Source of the DNA: Ferruginibacter sp.
GTDB lineage: Bacteria; Bacteroidota; Bacteroidia; Chitinophagales; Chitinophagaceae
Reading direction: 5' to 3'
Length of the DNA: 64,000 nucleotides
Assembly (NCBI GenBank): GCA_019638485.1
Contig: JAHBTP010000001.1
Span: 248,001 to 312,000, forward strand
Shown here: positions 1-7,755 of the stretch, piece by piece
Position numbering within the stretch: position 1 is the stretch's first letter
Layout of the letters: every line of letters begins with the position of its first letter
Notes under the pieces: model-generated
What the model saw: the letters and a program-made list of their open reading frames with translations, nothing else
Database searches by the model: none
Told to the model about the DNA's origin: nothing
Position numbers and translations under genes: made by a program

Positions 1-812
1 GGAGGATCGTAGCCATCGTCATTGTAAACAAGCTTACTGATTTTTTTACATGTTCTTTTGGTATCCCAACATCTTTCACATGCAGAGCAAGAACCCGGAG
101 CAACACCGGCTACACGACAGCAATTAGTACCAGAAGAACAATTTAAAAATCGGGTTGTGGTGCAAAATTCAAACTCCCAAACCTCCCAACCACGGCCTTG
201 AAGGTTTTCCTCAGGATAATCAATATGAATAATACGATCATTTACTGGCGCATCCTGTGGTATTTCAAAATCTTTAAGTAATCGCATGTCATGAATCATG
301 AAGTCTTTGTGGCCAAAAGCAACAAAGTCTAAGATCATAAATTGAAGCGCAAGCCTGTTAGCATTATTTATTCCCAAAGTATCAAACTCAAACTGTTCAT
401 ATTCGAATTTGTTGTAGAGCTGCAATTCAACATAGTTATTTATTGTGGCAAGAAAAAATGCGGTTACTTTGTCCTCTCCCTGAACAGCAAGAGGAATATA
501 TACTATTGTATCTTCGCCGGGTGCCATACTCCTCTGCATGAACCTTTGTTTTGAAATCTGTGCTCTATCCCAAACAGGATAACCGTTTCTTTTTATAATT
601 GTCTTAATCAACTTGGGATTTTTCTCCTTTTGTAATTTTAATTCCGAAGCTACCCTCTTCATCATTGGATCAGCAGTTGAAGGCAACAAGAAGAAATTGG
701 ATTCGTCAACAAAATCATGGACTTTAGTGAACACATCTTTCCTACACGAATTAAAAACTACTATTCCTATAAACAGAATAAAGCCAACAAACAGTCTTGA
801 AAGGAACGTCAT
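1..812 (-). CDS. Cys-rich exported lipoprotein, 3' part cut by window edge
   Basis: An open frame runs from an ATG whose complement is at 810-812 to the left edge without a stop, so at least 270 residues are visible and the C-terminus is missing. The first ~20 residues form a signal peptide ending in a lipobox-like FNSC, followed by R-K-D, so it is probably an outer-membrane lipoprotein. The distal visible part (plus positions about 30-190) is rich in cysteine: FCTTT, NCSSGTNCC, SCSACERCW and RTCKK in a ~45-residue stretch, which suggests disulphides or a metal site. I do not recognise the family. The short plus-strand ORFs inside it (342-554, 613-822) are antisense shadows. The frame is clear, the function unknown. 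Confidence 0.75.
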   Translation of the reverse strand, partial: MTFLSRLFVGFILFIGIVVFNSCRKDVFTKVHDFVDESNFFLLPSTADPMMKRVASELKLQKEKNPKLIKTIIKRNGYPVWDRAQISKQRFMQRSMAPGEDTIVYIPLAVQGEDKVTAFFLATINNYVELQLYNKFEYEQFEFDTLGINNANRLALQFMILDFVAFGHKDFMIHDMRLLKDFEIPQDAPVNDRIIHIDYPEENLQGRGWEVWEFEFCTTTRFLNCSSGTNCCRVAGVAPGSCSACERCWDTKRTCKKISKLVYNDDGYDP

Positions 813-956
813 AACAATTTGATTTGATTTTTAAATGATATTTTCAAACTGTTGGCTATTCAAATATTTCTGCCAACAAAGCATTAATAGATAATGGGAG
901 TGATAGAATTGTAAAATTGTTAACACATAATGAAAAAGTCACCTTTTAAAAAACTG

Positions 957-964
957 TAAATTTG
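957..964 (+). promoter_or_regulatory. Candidate Bacteroidota -7 box (TAAATTTG)
   Basis: TAAATTTG matches the Bacteroidota -7 consensus TAnnTTTG at all fixed positions. It lies about 90 bases before the preferred start of the L,D-transpeptidase gene. No TTG or TTTG sits at the usual 17-23 base spacing upstream, so only half of the promoter is supported. Confidence 0.35.
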
Positions 965-1055
965 CCTATTACTTTTGTGGGAGGGCTAGTGTGATGATAA
1001 GTAAACATGCAAAAAGTAATTGGGTCTTACGTCTTTGCTTTACAATTCAAATCTT

Positions 1056-1811
1056 ATGAAGTTGAGAGCCATTTTTAAGGGTTCATTCTTGTTTGTCTTT
1101 TTTTCAATAGCCCTCCTTCATTTTCCTTCTGCATCATTAGTAAATAAATCAACAGGTAAGATTGGAAGAAAGAATATATCGGTATCTAACACCAATTCTG
1201 ATAGAACAGTTTCACTTTACTATCAAATGAATTTAGCCTCAAAGGGATTGTCTTCCGATGCTTTTAAGAAGGCGTTGATAGGTTATGAAAAGTTAAAGGA
1301 ACAAGGGGCTTTGAAAAATGAAAGGCTACTTACTATTGTTGATTTCAGCAAACCTTCAAATGAGAAAAGGATGTTTGTGTTGGATTTAGATGCAAAGAAA
1401 TTATTGTTTAATACCTGGGTTGCACATGGTAAAAATTCGGGAGAAAAGTTTGCTAAAAAATTTTCAAATAAACCGGAAAGTTTACAAAGCAGTTTGGGTT
1501 TTTATTCTACTTCAGATACGTATATCGGCAAACATGGATATAGTTTAAGATTAAAGGGATTGGAAGCCGGTTTTAATAATTATGCCGAAGAGCGGGCTAT
1601 TGTAATTCACGCTGCTGATTATGTGAGTGAACAATTCATTCATACTAAAGGGTTTTTAGGAAGAAGCTGGGGCTGTCCTGCCTTGCCTCAAAAATTAAAC
1701 AAACCTATAATTGATTGCATTAAAAATGGTTCATGTTTATTCGTATATAGTTCAAATGACAATTATTTAAAGTGCTCTCGTCTTCTAAATGAGCATTTAG
1801 GCCGCGGATAA
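1056..1811 (+). CDS. Murein L,D-transpeptidase catalytic domain protein (YkuD_2 type)
   Basis: Predicted exported enzyme that acts on peptidoglycan peptide stems, forming 3-3 cross-links or attaching substrates to diaminopimelate. The catalytic signature is present: a histidine in VIHAADYVS (about H185) and the cysteine in GRSWGCPAL (about C207), as in the 'murein L,D-transpeptidase catalytic domain' family. The frame is open from 1020, but the ATG at 1056 gives a proper signal peptide (MKLRAIFKGSFLFVF...), so I chose it; the protein is then 251 residues. The C-terminal ~25 residues after the catalytic core have no recognisable motif. dapA follows after 40 bases, which fits a shared role in cell-wall chemistry. 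The family is sure; the exact reaction is not. Confidence 0.87.
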   Translation: MKLRAIFKGSFLFVFFSIALLHFPSASLVNKSTGKIGRKNISVSNTNSDRTVSLYYQMNLASKGLSSDAFKKALIGYEKLKEQGALKNERLLTIVDFSKPSNEKRMFVLDLDAKKLLFNTWVAHGKNSGEKFAKKFSNKPESLQSSLGFYSTSDTYIGKHGYSLRLKGLEAGFNNYAEERAIVIHAADYVSEQFIHTKGFLGRSWGCPALPQKLNKPIIDCIKNGSCLFVYSSNDNYLKCSRLLNEHLGRG

Positions 1812-1851
1812 TTTGAAAAAAATACCAATATCTTTACATAAATAATTTAAT

Positions 1852-2742
1852 ATGTTGCGCAATGTTCTTAAAGGAACCGGGGTGGCAATTGTTACACCAT
1901 TTCAGGAAGACTATAGTGTAGATTATACAGGCTTAGAAAAGCTAATTAATTATATTATTGATGGAGGTATAAATTATATTGTATCCTTAGGAACAACAGG
2001 TGAAACGCCGGTATTGTCAGAAAAGGAAAAGGAGGAAATTATTTCTTTCACTTTAGAAGTGGTTAATAATCGCGTACCGGTTGTGGTGGGAGTAGGTGGT
2101 AATAATACCGCTTCATTGGTTAATAAATTGAATCAGTATCCGCTTGACAAGGCAGTAGCGGTATTAAGTGCAAGTCCCTATTATAATAAACCCTCTCAAC
2201 AGGGGATTATTAAACATTATGAAGAAGTGGCAAAAGCCTCACCGGCTCCTGTTATATTGTATAATGTTCCAGCGCGTACGGGTCGTAATATGGCTGCAGA
2301 AACCACTCTTTACTTAGCTAATCACGTGAAAAATATTGCAGGAATAAAAGAAGCGAGTGGTGATATGGGGCAGTGCATGCACATCTTGCGTGATCGCCCT
2401 AATGAATTTTTGGTGGTAAGTGGTGATGATGCACTTGCTTTTCCCCAGTTGGCTTGTGGAATGGATGGAGTAATAAGTGTTGCCGCAAATGTGTATCCCA
2501 AAACTTTTTCAACTATGGTTAATTTGGCATTACACTCAGATAATAGCGGTGCAAAACAAAAAAATGATTCACTTATTGAAGCTTACCGGCTAATGTTTTT
2601 GGAGAATAACCCGGCCGGAGCTAAAGCTTTTTTAAATGAAATGAAAATTATTAAAAATGTATTGCGACTTCCAAATATTCCGGTTGACGCTAAGTTAAGA
2701 GTAGCCATTGAACAATTTGTTCAACATGAAAAAATGGGATAG
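1852..2742 (+). CDS. dapA: 4-hydroxy-tetrahydrodipicolinate synthase
   Basis: Condenses pyruvate with aspartate semialdehyde, the first committed step to diaminopimelate and lysine, in the cytoplasm. At 296 residues it has the usual length for the family. Visible motifs are GTTGET (47-52, pyruvate carboxylate binding), the active-site Tyr in LYNVPARTG (Y137, with R142), and the Schiff-base lysine in GIKEASG (K166). The start at 1852 needs no adjustment. It follows the L,D-transpeptidase gene by 40 bases and precedes a degenerate esterase-fold gene, possibly on one transcript. dapD and dapB lie elsewhere in the window, so the pathway genes are dispersed here rather than in one operon. Confidence 0.97.
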   Translation: MLRNVLKGTGVAIVTPFQEDYSVDYTGLEKLINYIIDGGINYIVSLGTTGETPVLSEKEKEEIISFTLEVVNNRVPVVVGVGGNNTASLVNKLNQYPLDKAVAVLSASPYYNKPSQQGIIKHYEEVAKASPAPVILYNVPARTGRNMAAETTLYLANHVKNIAGIKEASGDMGQCMHILRDRPNEFLVVSGDDALAFPQLACGMDGVISVAANVYPKTFSTMVNLALHSDNSGAKQKNDSLIEAYRLMFLENNPAGAKAFLNEMKIIKNVLRLPNIPVDAKLRVAIEQFVQHEKMG

Positions 2743-2768
2743 TTAATAAACGATATGAGCTGATATTT

Positions 2769-3566
2769 TTGTTGTTTATAGCAATGTGTTCTGCTATGAA
2801 TTTATCGGGTATGTGCTATCAGCTACCTTCCGCTCAGTCACCACTCAACGATTCGTCCTATTCCCCTAACGTCTTTTTTAATATTGATAGTGGGCAATTA
2901 CGGCTTTTTAATCAGCCGGTTGGCCTGCATATTTATGTGCCCGATGATTATAATAACAATTTAAAAAGATATCCTGTTCTGTATTTACTAAATGGCGATA
3001 GTGCATTTAATTATAATCTTGAAAGTGATTGGTACATTGATGAGACCATGGATAGCTTATTGAAACAACCCAAGATTAAGTCCTCACTTGTGGTTGCTAT
3101 TAATAATCTGCCGTATGTTGATAATGAAGAAGATTCTATTGCCAGATTTTTAAAAGAGGATGTAAAAGCGTTTATAGATAGCCGTTATCGTACTGCTACC
3201 GGGCAATCTATTCTTTTAGGAACCGGTAAATATGGAGGGCTGGCCTTGATCACGGTTTTAAAGTTTCCTTCTGTTTTCTCCCGAGCCGGTATTTTTTCCC
3301 CGGAGAATGGGTTGTTGGAGCTCTTAAACAAAAACAACTTAAACGGAAAGGGATTTTCAGGTATGCTGTTCTTCTTCTATCCTGATTCTGACTCCGTTGA
3401 TCGTATTGCAGATAGGTTAGCGGCAGAATCATCTGCATTGTTATATACTACTAATCATCAGAATCCAAGAAGACGTAAGTCGGCATTAGGTGGGTGGTAT
3501 GCAGAGTTTTATAAATGGATAACCGGAAATGGGTTTAATTATATTATTCGCCCTCCACGACGTTAA
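2769..3566 (+). CDS. Esterase-fold (alpha/beta-hydrolase) exported protein without catalytic serine
   Basis: Resembles the bacterial 'putative esterase' (enterochelin/esterase D-like) alpha/beta hydrolases: the N-terminal part reads FNIDSGQLRLFNQPVGLHIYVP and YPVLYLLNGD, as in those enzymes. At the nucleophile elbow, where family members have G-x-S-x-G, this protein reads LLGTGKYGGLA, placing lysine (codon at 3228) where serine is expected. The usual C-terminal His is also not evident in NPRRRKSALGGWYAEFYKW. It is therefore probably not an active esterase. The start is uncertain: TTG at 2769 or ATG at 2784 would cut into a hydrophobic signal segment whose charged start (K-R) is encoded upstream at about 2748-2753. 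Its end overlaps the convergent RNase Z gene by 4 bases. Confidence 0.7.
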   Translation: MLFIAMCSAMNLSGMCYQLPSAQSPLNDSSYSPNVFFNIDSGQLRLFNQPVGLHIYVPDDYNNNLKRYPVLYLLNGDSAFNYNLESDWYIDETMDSLLKQPKIKSSLVVAINNLPYVDNEEDSIARFLKEDVKAFIDSRYRTATGQSILLGTGKYGGLALITVLKFPSVFSRAGIFSPENGLLELLNKNNLNGKGFSGMLFFFYPDSDSVDRIADRLAAESSALLYTTNHQNPRRRKSALGGWYAEFYKWITGNGFNYIIRPPRR

Positions 3567-4465
3567 AGTGCATAGCAGGTGCCTTCCATAGCTAATTCTG
3601 TATCCGGAAATATTGCAGAAGCCTCTTTCAAAAAGATATCCAGTTTTTCGTAACGAGATGAAAAGTGACCGATAATTAGTTTTTTTGCTTTTGATAATTG
3701 AGCAATGTTTGCAGCCTGATTTGTTGTAGAATGAAAGCGTTTTGCAGCAAGCTCTGCTTGTTCGGCAGGATAGGTTGTTTCATGATATAATAAATCCGCG
3801 TGCTGAATATAGGGAATCATGGCTTCATTATAAATAGTATCGGCACAATAGGCATAGGTGCGGGGGCGTGGCGCAGCATCGGTTAATTCATTATTCGGAA
3901 TAATGGTTCCTTTAGCATTAACAAAGTCCTTCCCGTGTTGTAACTCACTATAAAAATCGGAGGGAACTTCGTATGCTTTTACTCTTTCTGAAATTATTCT
4001 TCGAGGATTTCGAATTTCCTTGAAAGTAAAACCCCAGCAAGGGATCCCATGTACAACAGGGAAGGTATTAACCTGGATGTGTTGCGTATTGCAAATAACT
4101 CCGGGTTTGGTAATGGGATGGAAATAAAATGGATAAGGTAATGTAGCAGAAGTAACATCTAATTGCATTTGAAGAATATCTTCTAATTCAGGTGGTGCAT
4201 ACAGGTGCAAATCCTGTGAGCGGCCCAATAATCCCATTGTACTTAATAAGCCCGGTAAACCAAAGTAATGGTCTCCATGTAAATGAGAAATAAATATCCT
4301 GCTTATTTTAGACCACTTCACCTTGTATCTGGCTAATTGCATCTGAGTTCCTTCGCCACAATCAATAAGGAATGTTTCATCAAGCACTTGAAGAGCTTGC
4401 GCAGTAGGGTTTCGTCCGTAGGCAGCAATGGCTGAATTACAACCTAAAATAGTTAAAGCAAACAC
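3563..4465 (-). CDS. rnz: Ribonuclease Z
   Basis: Metallo-beta-lactamase-fold endonuclease that trims tRNA 3' ends. At 300 residues it fits the short bacterial RNase Z form. The zinc motif HLHGDH is at residues 61-66, preceded by DCGEGTQMQLAR and followed by GLPGLLST, all characteristic. Further metal ligands are seen in the VVHGIPCWGF, ADLLYHETTY and IGHFSSRY segments. It lies 2 bases after the STAS-domain gene, so the two are very probably co-transcribed from upstream of 4848. The 3' end overlaps the convergent esterase-like gene by 4 bases. Confidence 0.95.
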   Translation of the reverse strand: MFALTILGCNSAIAAYGRNPTAQALQVLDETFLIDCGEGTQMQLARYKVKWSKISRIFISHLHGDHYFGLPGLLSTMGLLGRSQDLHLYAPPELEDILQMQLDVTSATLPYPFYFHPITKPGVICNTQHIQVNTFPVVHGIPCWGFTFKEIRNPRRIISERVKAYEVPSDFYSELQHGKDFVNAKGTIIPNNELTDAAPRPRTYAYCADTIYNEAMIPYIQHADLLYHETTYPAEQAELAAKRFHSTTNQAANIAQLSKAKKLIIGHFSSRYEKLDIFLKEASAIFPDTELAMEGTCYAL

Positions 4466-4467
4466 AG

Positions 4468-4848
4468 TTAAAAGTTTTCATCATCTAATAATTCTCTCTC
4501 TACCTCTTCCATGTGCATAATGTCCCAAGCCTCACTTTCTGTGGGTGTTACATTCATGAATTCCAAAAGCTCCAATTCCTCGAGTTTATTTTCTACATCA
4601 GCATTTAAACAACAAACAATACAGGATAAATTCTTTTCGTAAAACGACTGTTGCAGGTTGGCCAGCATCTGGCTAACCTCATTATCCATTGCTTTCACTG
4701 CCTGCATATTAATTATAAGATGAGGTATGGATTGGGTTTGAAATTTCAGCAGAACATCCTCCAATTCCGCTGCCATATTAACAGTTATATTGGAATCTTG
4801 AGGGGAGACTACGGAAAATTTTTCTTTGGTATCTATTTTGACATTCAT
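4468..4848 (-). CDS. STAS-domain protein (anti-sigma-factor-antagonist-like)
   Basis: A 126-residue protein with the STAS pattern: an N-terminal strand pair, SIPHLIINMQAVKAMDNEVSQMLANLQQ, then a helix and a CIVCCLNADVENKLEELEL segment. In SpoIIAA-type antagonists the phospho-acceptor serine lies in a D-S-S-G motif after the central strand. Here the equivalent is DNEV, so classical serine phosphorylation looks unlikely. The C-terminal ~15 residues are very acidic (MEEVERELLDDENF). It is the upstream partner of rnz, with a 2-base gap. No anti-sigma factor or phosphatase is nearby, so a role in a partner-switching pathway cannot be assigned from here. Confidence 0.75.
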   Translation of the reverse strand: MNVKIDTKEKFSVVSPQDSNITVNMAAELEDVLLKFQTQSIPHLIINMQAVKAMDNEVSQMLANLQQSFYEKNLSCIVCCLNADVENKLEELELLEFMNVTPTESEAWDIMHMEEVERELLDDENF

Positions 4849-5092
4849 AAGAAAGGGTAACCTGTGAGATGATGTAAAATAAGAAAAATTCCGGTTTAAT
4901 TAATATTTATGAAGTTTTGACAAATAGAGGTGCTTTAATTTAAGCCAATATCGCTTTATTTATGTGGATAAAATATAAGACAATATCCTAAAACAGCAAT
5001 TTTTCAACATTTCAACATTTAGCATTTTACTTAAACGAAACCGAGTAAATAATCGTTATTATTGTATAGGTAACCTTTTAAAAACAAGAAGC

Positions 5093-7636
5093 ATGGATAA
5101 TAATTTTTCACAACAAGTAAAGGATATTATTAATTACAGCAGGGAAGAAGCACTGCGGTTGGGAAATGATTTTATTGGTACCGAGCATTTTGTGTTAGGT
5201 ATGATTAGAGATGGAAATAATACTGCTGTGAAAATTTTAAAATCACTAAATGTAGATATATATGAATTGCGCAAGGGTATTGAAATGGCAGTAAAAGATA
5301 AGTCCGGAAAGTCTATAAATAATATCAACTCTATGCCGCTAACAAAGCAGGCCGAAAAGGTGATAAGGATAACAGTTCTTGAAGCTAAGGCACTTAAACA
5401 GGAAACAGTGGAAAGTGAGCATCTTATGCTGTCCATTTTAAAGAATAAGGAAAATGTGGCTACTCAAATTTTAAATCAGTTTGATGTTAATTATGAAGGC
5501 TTTAAAAATGATTTAGGAATTGTAACAAGTACTCCACCCAAAGCGGAATTTAATGATGAAGAAGATTTTGATGAAGAGCGCAGACAATATGGGCAACCCC
5601 CTCGAAGTCAAAAGGCAGGCGCAGCAAGCCACGGAAAAAGCAAAACCCCTGTACTGGATAATTTTGGGAGAGATATAACTGAACTTGCTGAAAAAGGAGA
5701 GTTGGACCCTATCGTTGGTCGGGAAAATGAAATTGAGCGAGTTTCTCAAATTCTATCAAGACGGAAAAAGAATAATCCTATTTTAATTGGAGAACCCGGT
5801 GTGGGTAAAACAGCAATCGTGGAGGGGCTTGCTTTACGAATTGTACAAAGAAAAGTAAGCAGGGTGTTATTTGACAAGCGAGTGGTAAGCCTTGATTTAG
5901 CTGCTTTAGTGGCAGGGACAAAGTACAGAGGCCAATTTGAAGAGCGAATGAAGGCCATCATGAGCGAACTGGAGAAGAATCGTGATGTGATTTTATTTAT
6001 TGATGAAATTCATACCATTGTTGGAGCAGGAGGCGCAAGCGGGTCATTGGATGCGTCTAATATTTTTAAACCTGCCCTTGCCCGGGGAGAATTGCAATGC
6101 ATTGGTGCTTCAACACTCGATGAGTATCGTATGCATATTGAAAAGGACGGTGCGCTTGACAGACGGTTCCAAAAAGTAATGGTAGAACAACCATCAGTAG
6201 AAGAGGCAATTGAAATCCTGAATAATATTAAAAATAAATATGAGGATTATCACAATGTTACCTATAGCGCAGATGCAATTGAAGCTTGTGTAAAACTGAG
6301 TGATAGGTATATGACCGACAGACTTCTTCCTGATAAGGCAATTGATGTACTGGATGAGGTAGGAGCGCGTAAGCATATAAAGAATATTAATGTGCCTGAA
6401 AATATTCTCGACTTGGAAAAGAAGATTGAGGACATAAAACAGGAAAAGAATAAAGTAGTGAAGAGCCAGAAATTTGAACTGGCTGCAGATTTACGCGATA
6501 AGGAAAAGCGATTACAGGAAGAATTGGAAAGTGCTAAACAGGCCTGGGAAGAAGAAAGTAAGCATAAACGCTTTCCGATTGAAGAATCAGATATCGCAGA
6601 AGTTGTTTGTATGATGACAGGTATTCCGGTTCAACGTATGGTTCAAGCCGAAACAGAAAAGCTTCGCCGTATGGGGGATGATCTCAAAGGAGCCGTGATT
6701 GGCCAACAGGAAGCCATTAGTAAGGTGGTTAAAGCCATTCAGCGTAACCGGGTAGGGTTAAAAGATCCTAAAAAACCTATTGGTACATTTATTTTCCTTG
6801 GGCCAACCGGTGTAGGTAAAACTGAATTGGCTCGTTCTTTGGCCAAACACATGTTTGATAGTGAAGATGCACTTATCCGTATTGATATGAGTGAATATAT
6901 GGAAAAGTTTACTGTATCCAGGCTGATTGGTGCGCCTCCGGGATATGTAGGCTATGAAGAAGGCGGACAACTAACGGAAAGGGTTAGACGTAAACCATAT
7001 AGTGTTATCCTATTAGATGAAATTGAAAAAGCGCATCCGGATATTTATAATATTCTTCTTCAGGTTTTAGATGACGGACAATTAACAGACGGTTTGGGAC
7101 GTAAGGTGGATTTTAAAAACACACTTATTATTATGACCTCAAATATTGGCGCACGTCAACTAAAAGATTTTGGAGATGGAGTGGGATTTGCTACTTCTAA
7201 CAGACAGGCCCAAGAGGATGAAAACAATAAAGCCATTATTGAAAAGGCATTGAAAAGAACCTTTAGCCCCGAATTTTTAAATAGAATTGATGATGTGGTT
7301 ATATTTAATTCTTTAAGCCATGAAAACATTTTTGAAATCATTGATATCCTGATGAAGGGAGTAATGAACAGACTGAAAAATCTTGGCTTCTCACTCGAAT
7401 TAGCCACAGATGCAAAAGAATTTTTGGCTGATAAGGGCTATGATAGCCAGTTTGGTGCGCGACCGCTACACAGAGCTATTCAAAAGTATTTAGAAGATCC
7501 TTTAGCAGAAGATATTTTAAATATGACTATAAAGCCCGGTGATGTAATGATTGCTGAATTAGATAAGGAAGGTAATAAATTGAAATTCCGAATTAAGGAG
7601 GAACCTAAGAAGCGAGAGAAAAAATCGGAAGCTTAA
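5093..7636 (+). CDS. clpC: ATP-dependent Clp protease ATP-binding subunit ClpC
   Basis: Hexameric AAA+ unfoldase that feeds substrates to ClpP and acts in protein quality control. Its 847 residues show the full class I layout: two N-terminal Clp_N repeats (about 1-145), a charged linker, the first AAA+ domain with Walker A GEPGVGKT (233-240) and LFIDEIHT, a UVR-like coiled middle segment (about 440-480), the second AAA+ domain with GPTGVGKT (570-577) and [11 protein letters not shown], and the D2-small domain with [11 protein letters not shown]. The middle segment is of ClpC length, not the long ClpB type. It is transcribed alone, with 244 bases of upstream divergent space and a hairpin at 7684-7716 that may terminate it. 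The reverse-strand ORFs within it are shadows. Confidence 0.97.
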   Translation: MDNNFSQQVKDIINYSREEALRLGNDFIGTEHFVLGMIRDGNNTAVKILKSLNVDIYELRKGIEMAVKDKSGKSINNINSMPLTKQAEKVIRITVLEAKALKQETVESEHLMLSILKNKENVATQILNQFDVNYEGFKNDLGIVTSTPPKAEFNDEEDFDEERRQYGQPPRSQKAGAASHGKSKTPVLDNFGRDITELAEKGELDPIVGRENEIERVSQILSRRKKNNPILIGEPGVGKTAIVEGLALRIVQRKVSRVLFDKRVVSLDLAALVAGTKYRGQFEERMKAIMSELEKNRDVILFIDEIHTIVGAGGASGSLDASNIFKPALARGELQCIGASTLDEYRMHIEKDGALDRRFQKVMVEQPSVEEAIEILNNIKNKYEDYHNVTYSADAIEACVKLSDRYMTDRLLPDKAIDVLDEVGARKHIKNINVPENILDLEKKIEDIKQEKNKVVKSQKFELAADLRDKEKRLQEELESAKQAWEEESKHKRFPIEESDIAEVVCMMTGIPVQRMVQAETEKLRRMGDDLKGAVIGQQEAISKVVKAIQRNRVGLKDPKKPIGTFIFLGPTGVGKTELARSLAKHMFDSEDALIRIDMSEYMEKFTVSRLIGAPPGYVGYEEGGQLTERVRRKPYSVILLDEIEKAHPDIYNILLQVLDDGQLTDGLGRKVDFKNTLIIMTSNIGARQLKDFGDGVGFATSNRQAQEDENNKAIIEKALKRTFSPEFLNRIDDVVIFNSLSHENIFEIIDILMKGVMNRLKNLGFSLELATDAKEFLADKGYDSQFGARPLHRAIQKYLEDPLAEDILNMTIKPGDVMIAELDKEGNKLKFRIKEEPKKREKKSEA

Positions 7637-7666
7637 TGGAAAAGGCAAAATTGTAAATAGGAAAGA

Positions 7667-7700
7667 TTTGTGCAAATGGATTAGCCCTACTGTATATTTG
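7667..7700 (+). promoter_or_regulatory. Promoter TTTG-N22-TATATTTG for the kinase/regulator pair
   Basis: TTTG at 7667-7670 and TATATTTG at 7693-7700 match the Bacteroidota -33 and -7 elements with a 22-base spacer. A transcript would start near 7706, about 50 bases before the ATG at 7756. The -7 box sits in the loop of the hairpin at 7684-7716. Confidence 0.6.
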
Positions 7701-7716
7701 ATGTGTGCAGTAGGGC
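7684..7716 (+). terminator. Hairpin downstream of clpC (terminator-like)
   Basis: GCCCTACTG (7684-7692) pairs perfectly with CAGTAGGGC (7708-7716). The tract after it is ATTTCTTTA, only moderately T-rich. It starts 47 bases after the clpC stop and may end that transcript, although the loop also carries the -7 box for the next operon. Confidence 0.55.
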
Positions 7717-7755
7717 ATTTCTTTAGCTTGTAACTTTCTTGGTTTGGGTGAATAC

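Noticed and set aside
342..822. Two plus-strand ORFs (342-554 and 613-822)
   Set aside because: They are antisense to the continuous minus-strand lipoprotein frame (1-812), which has a signal peptide and coherent composition.
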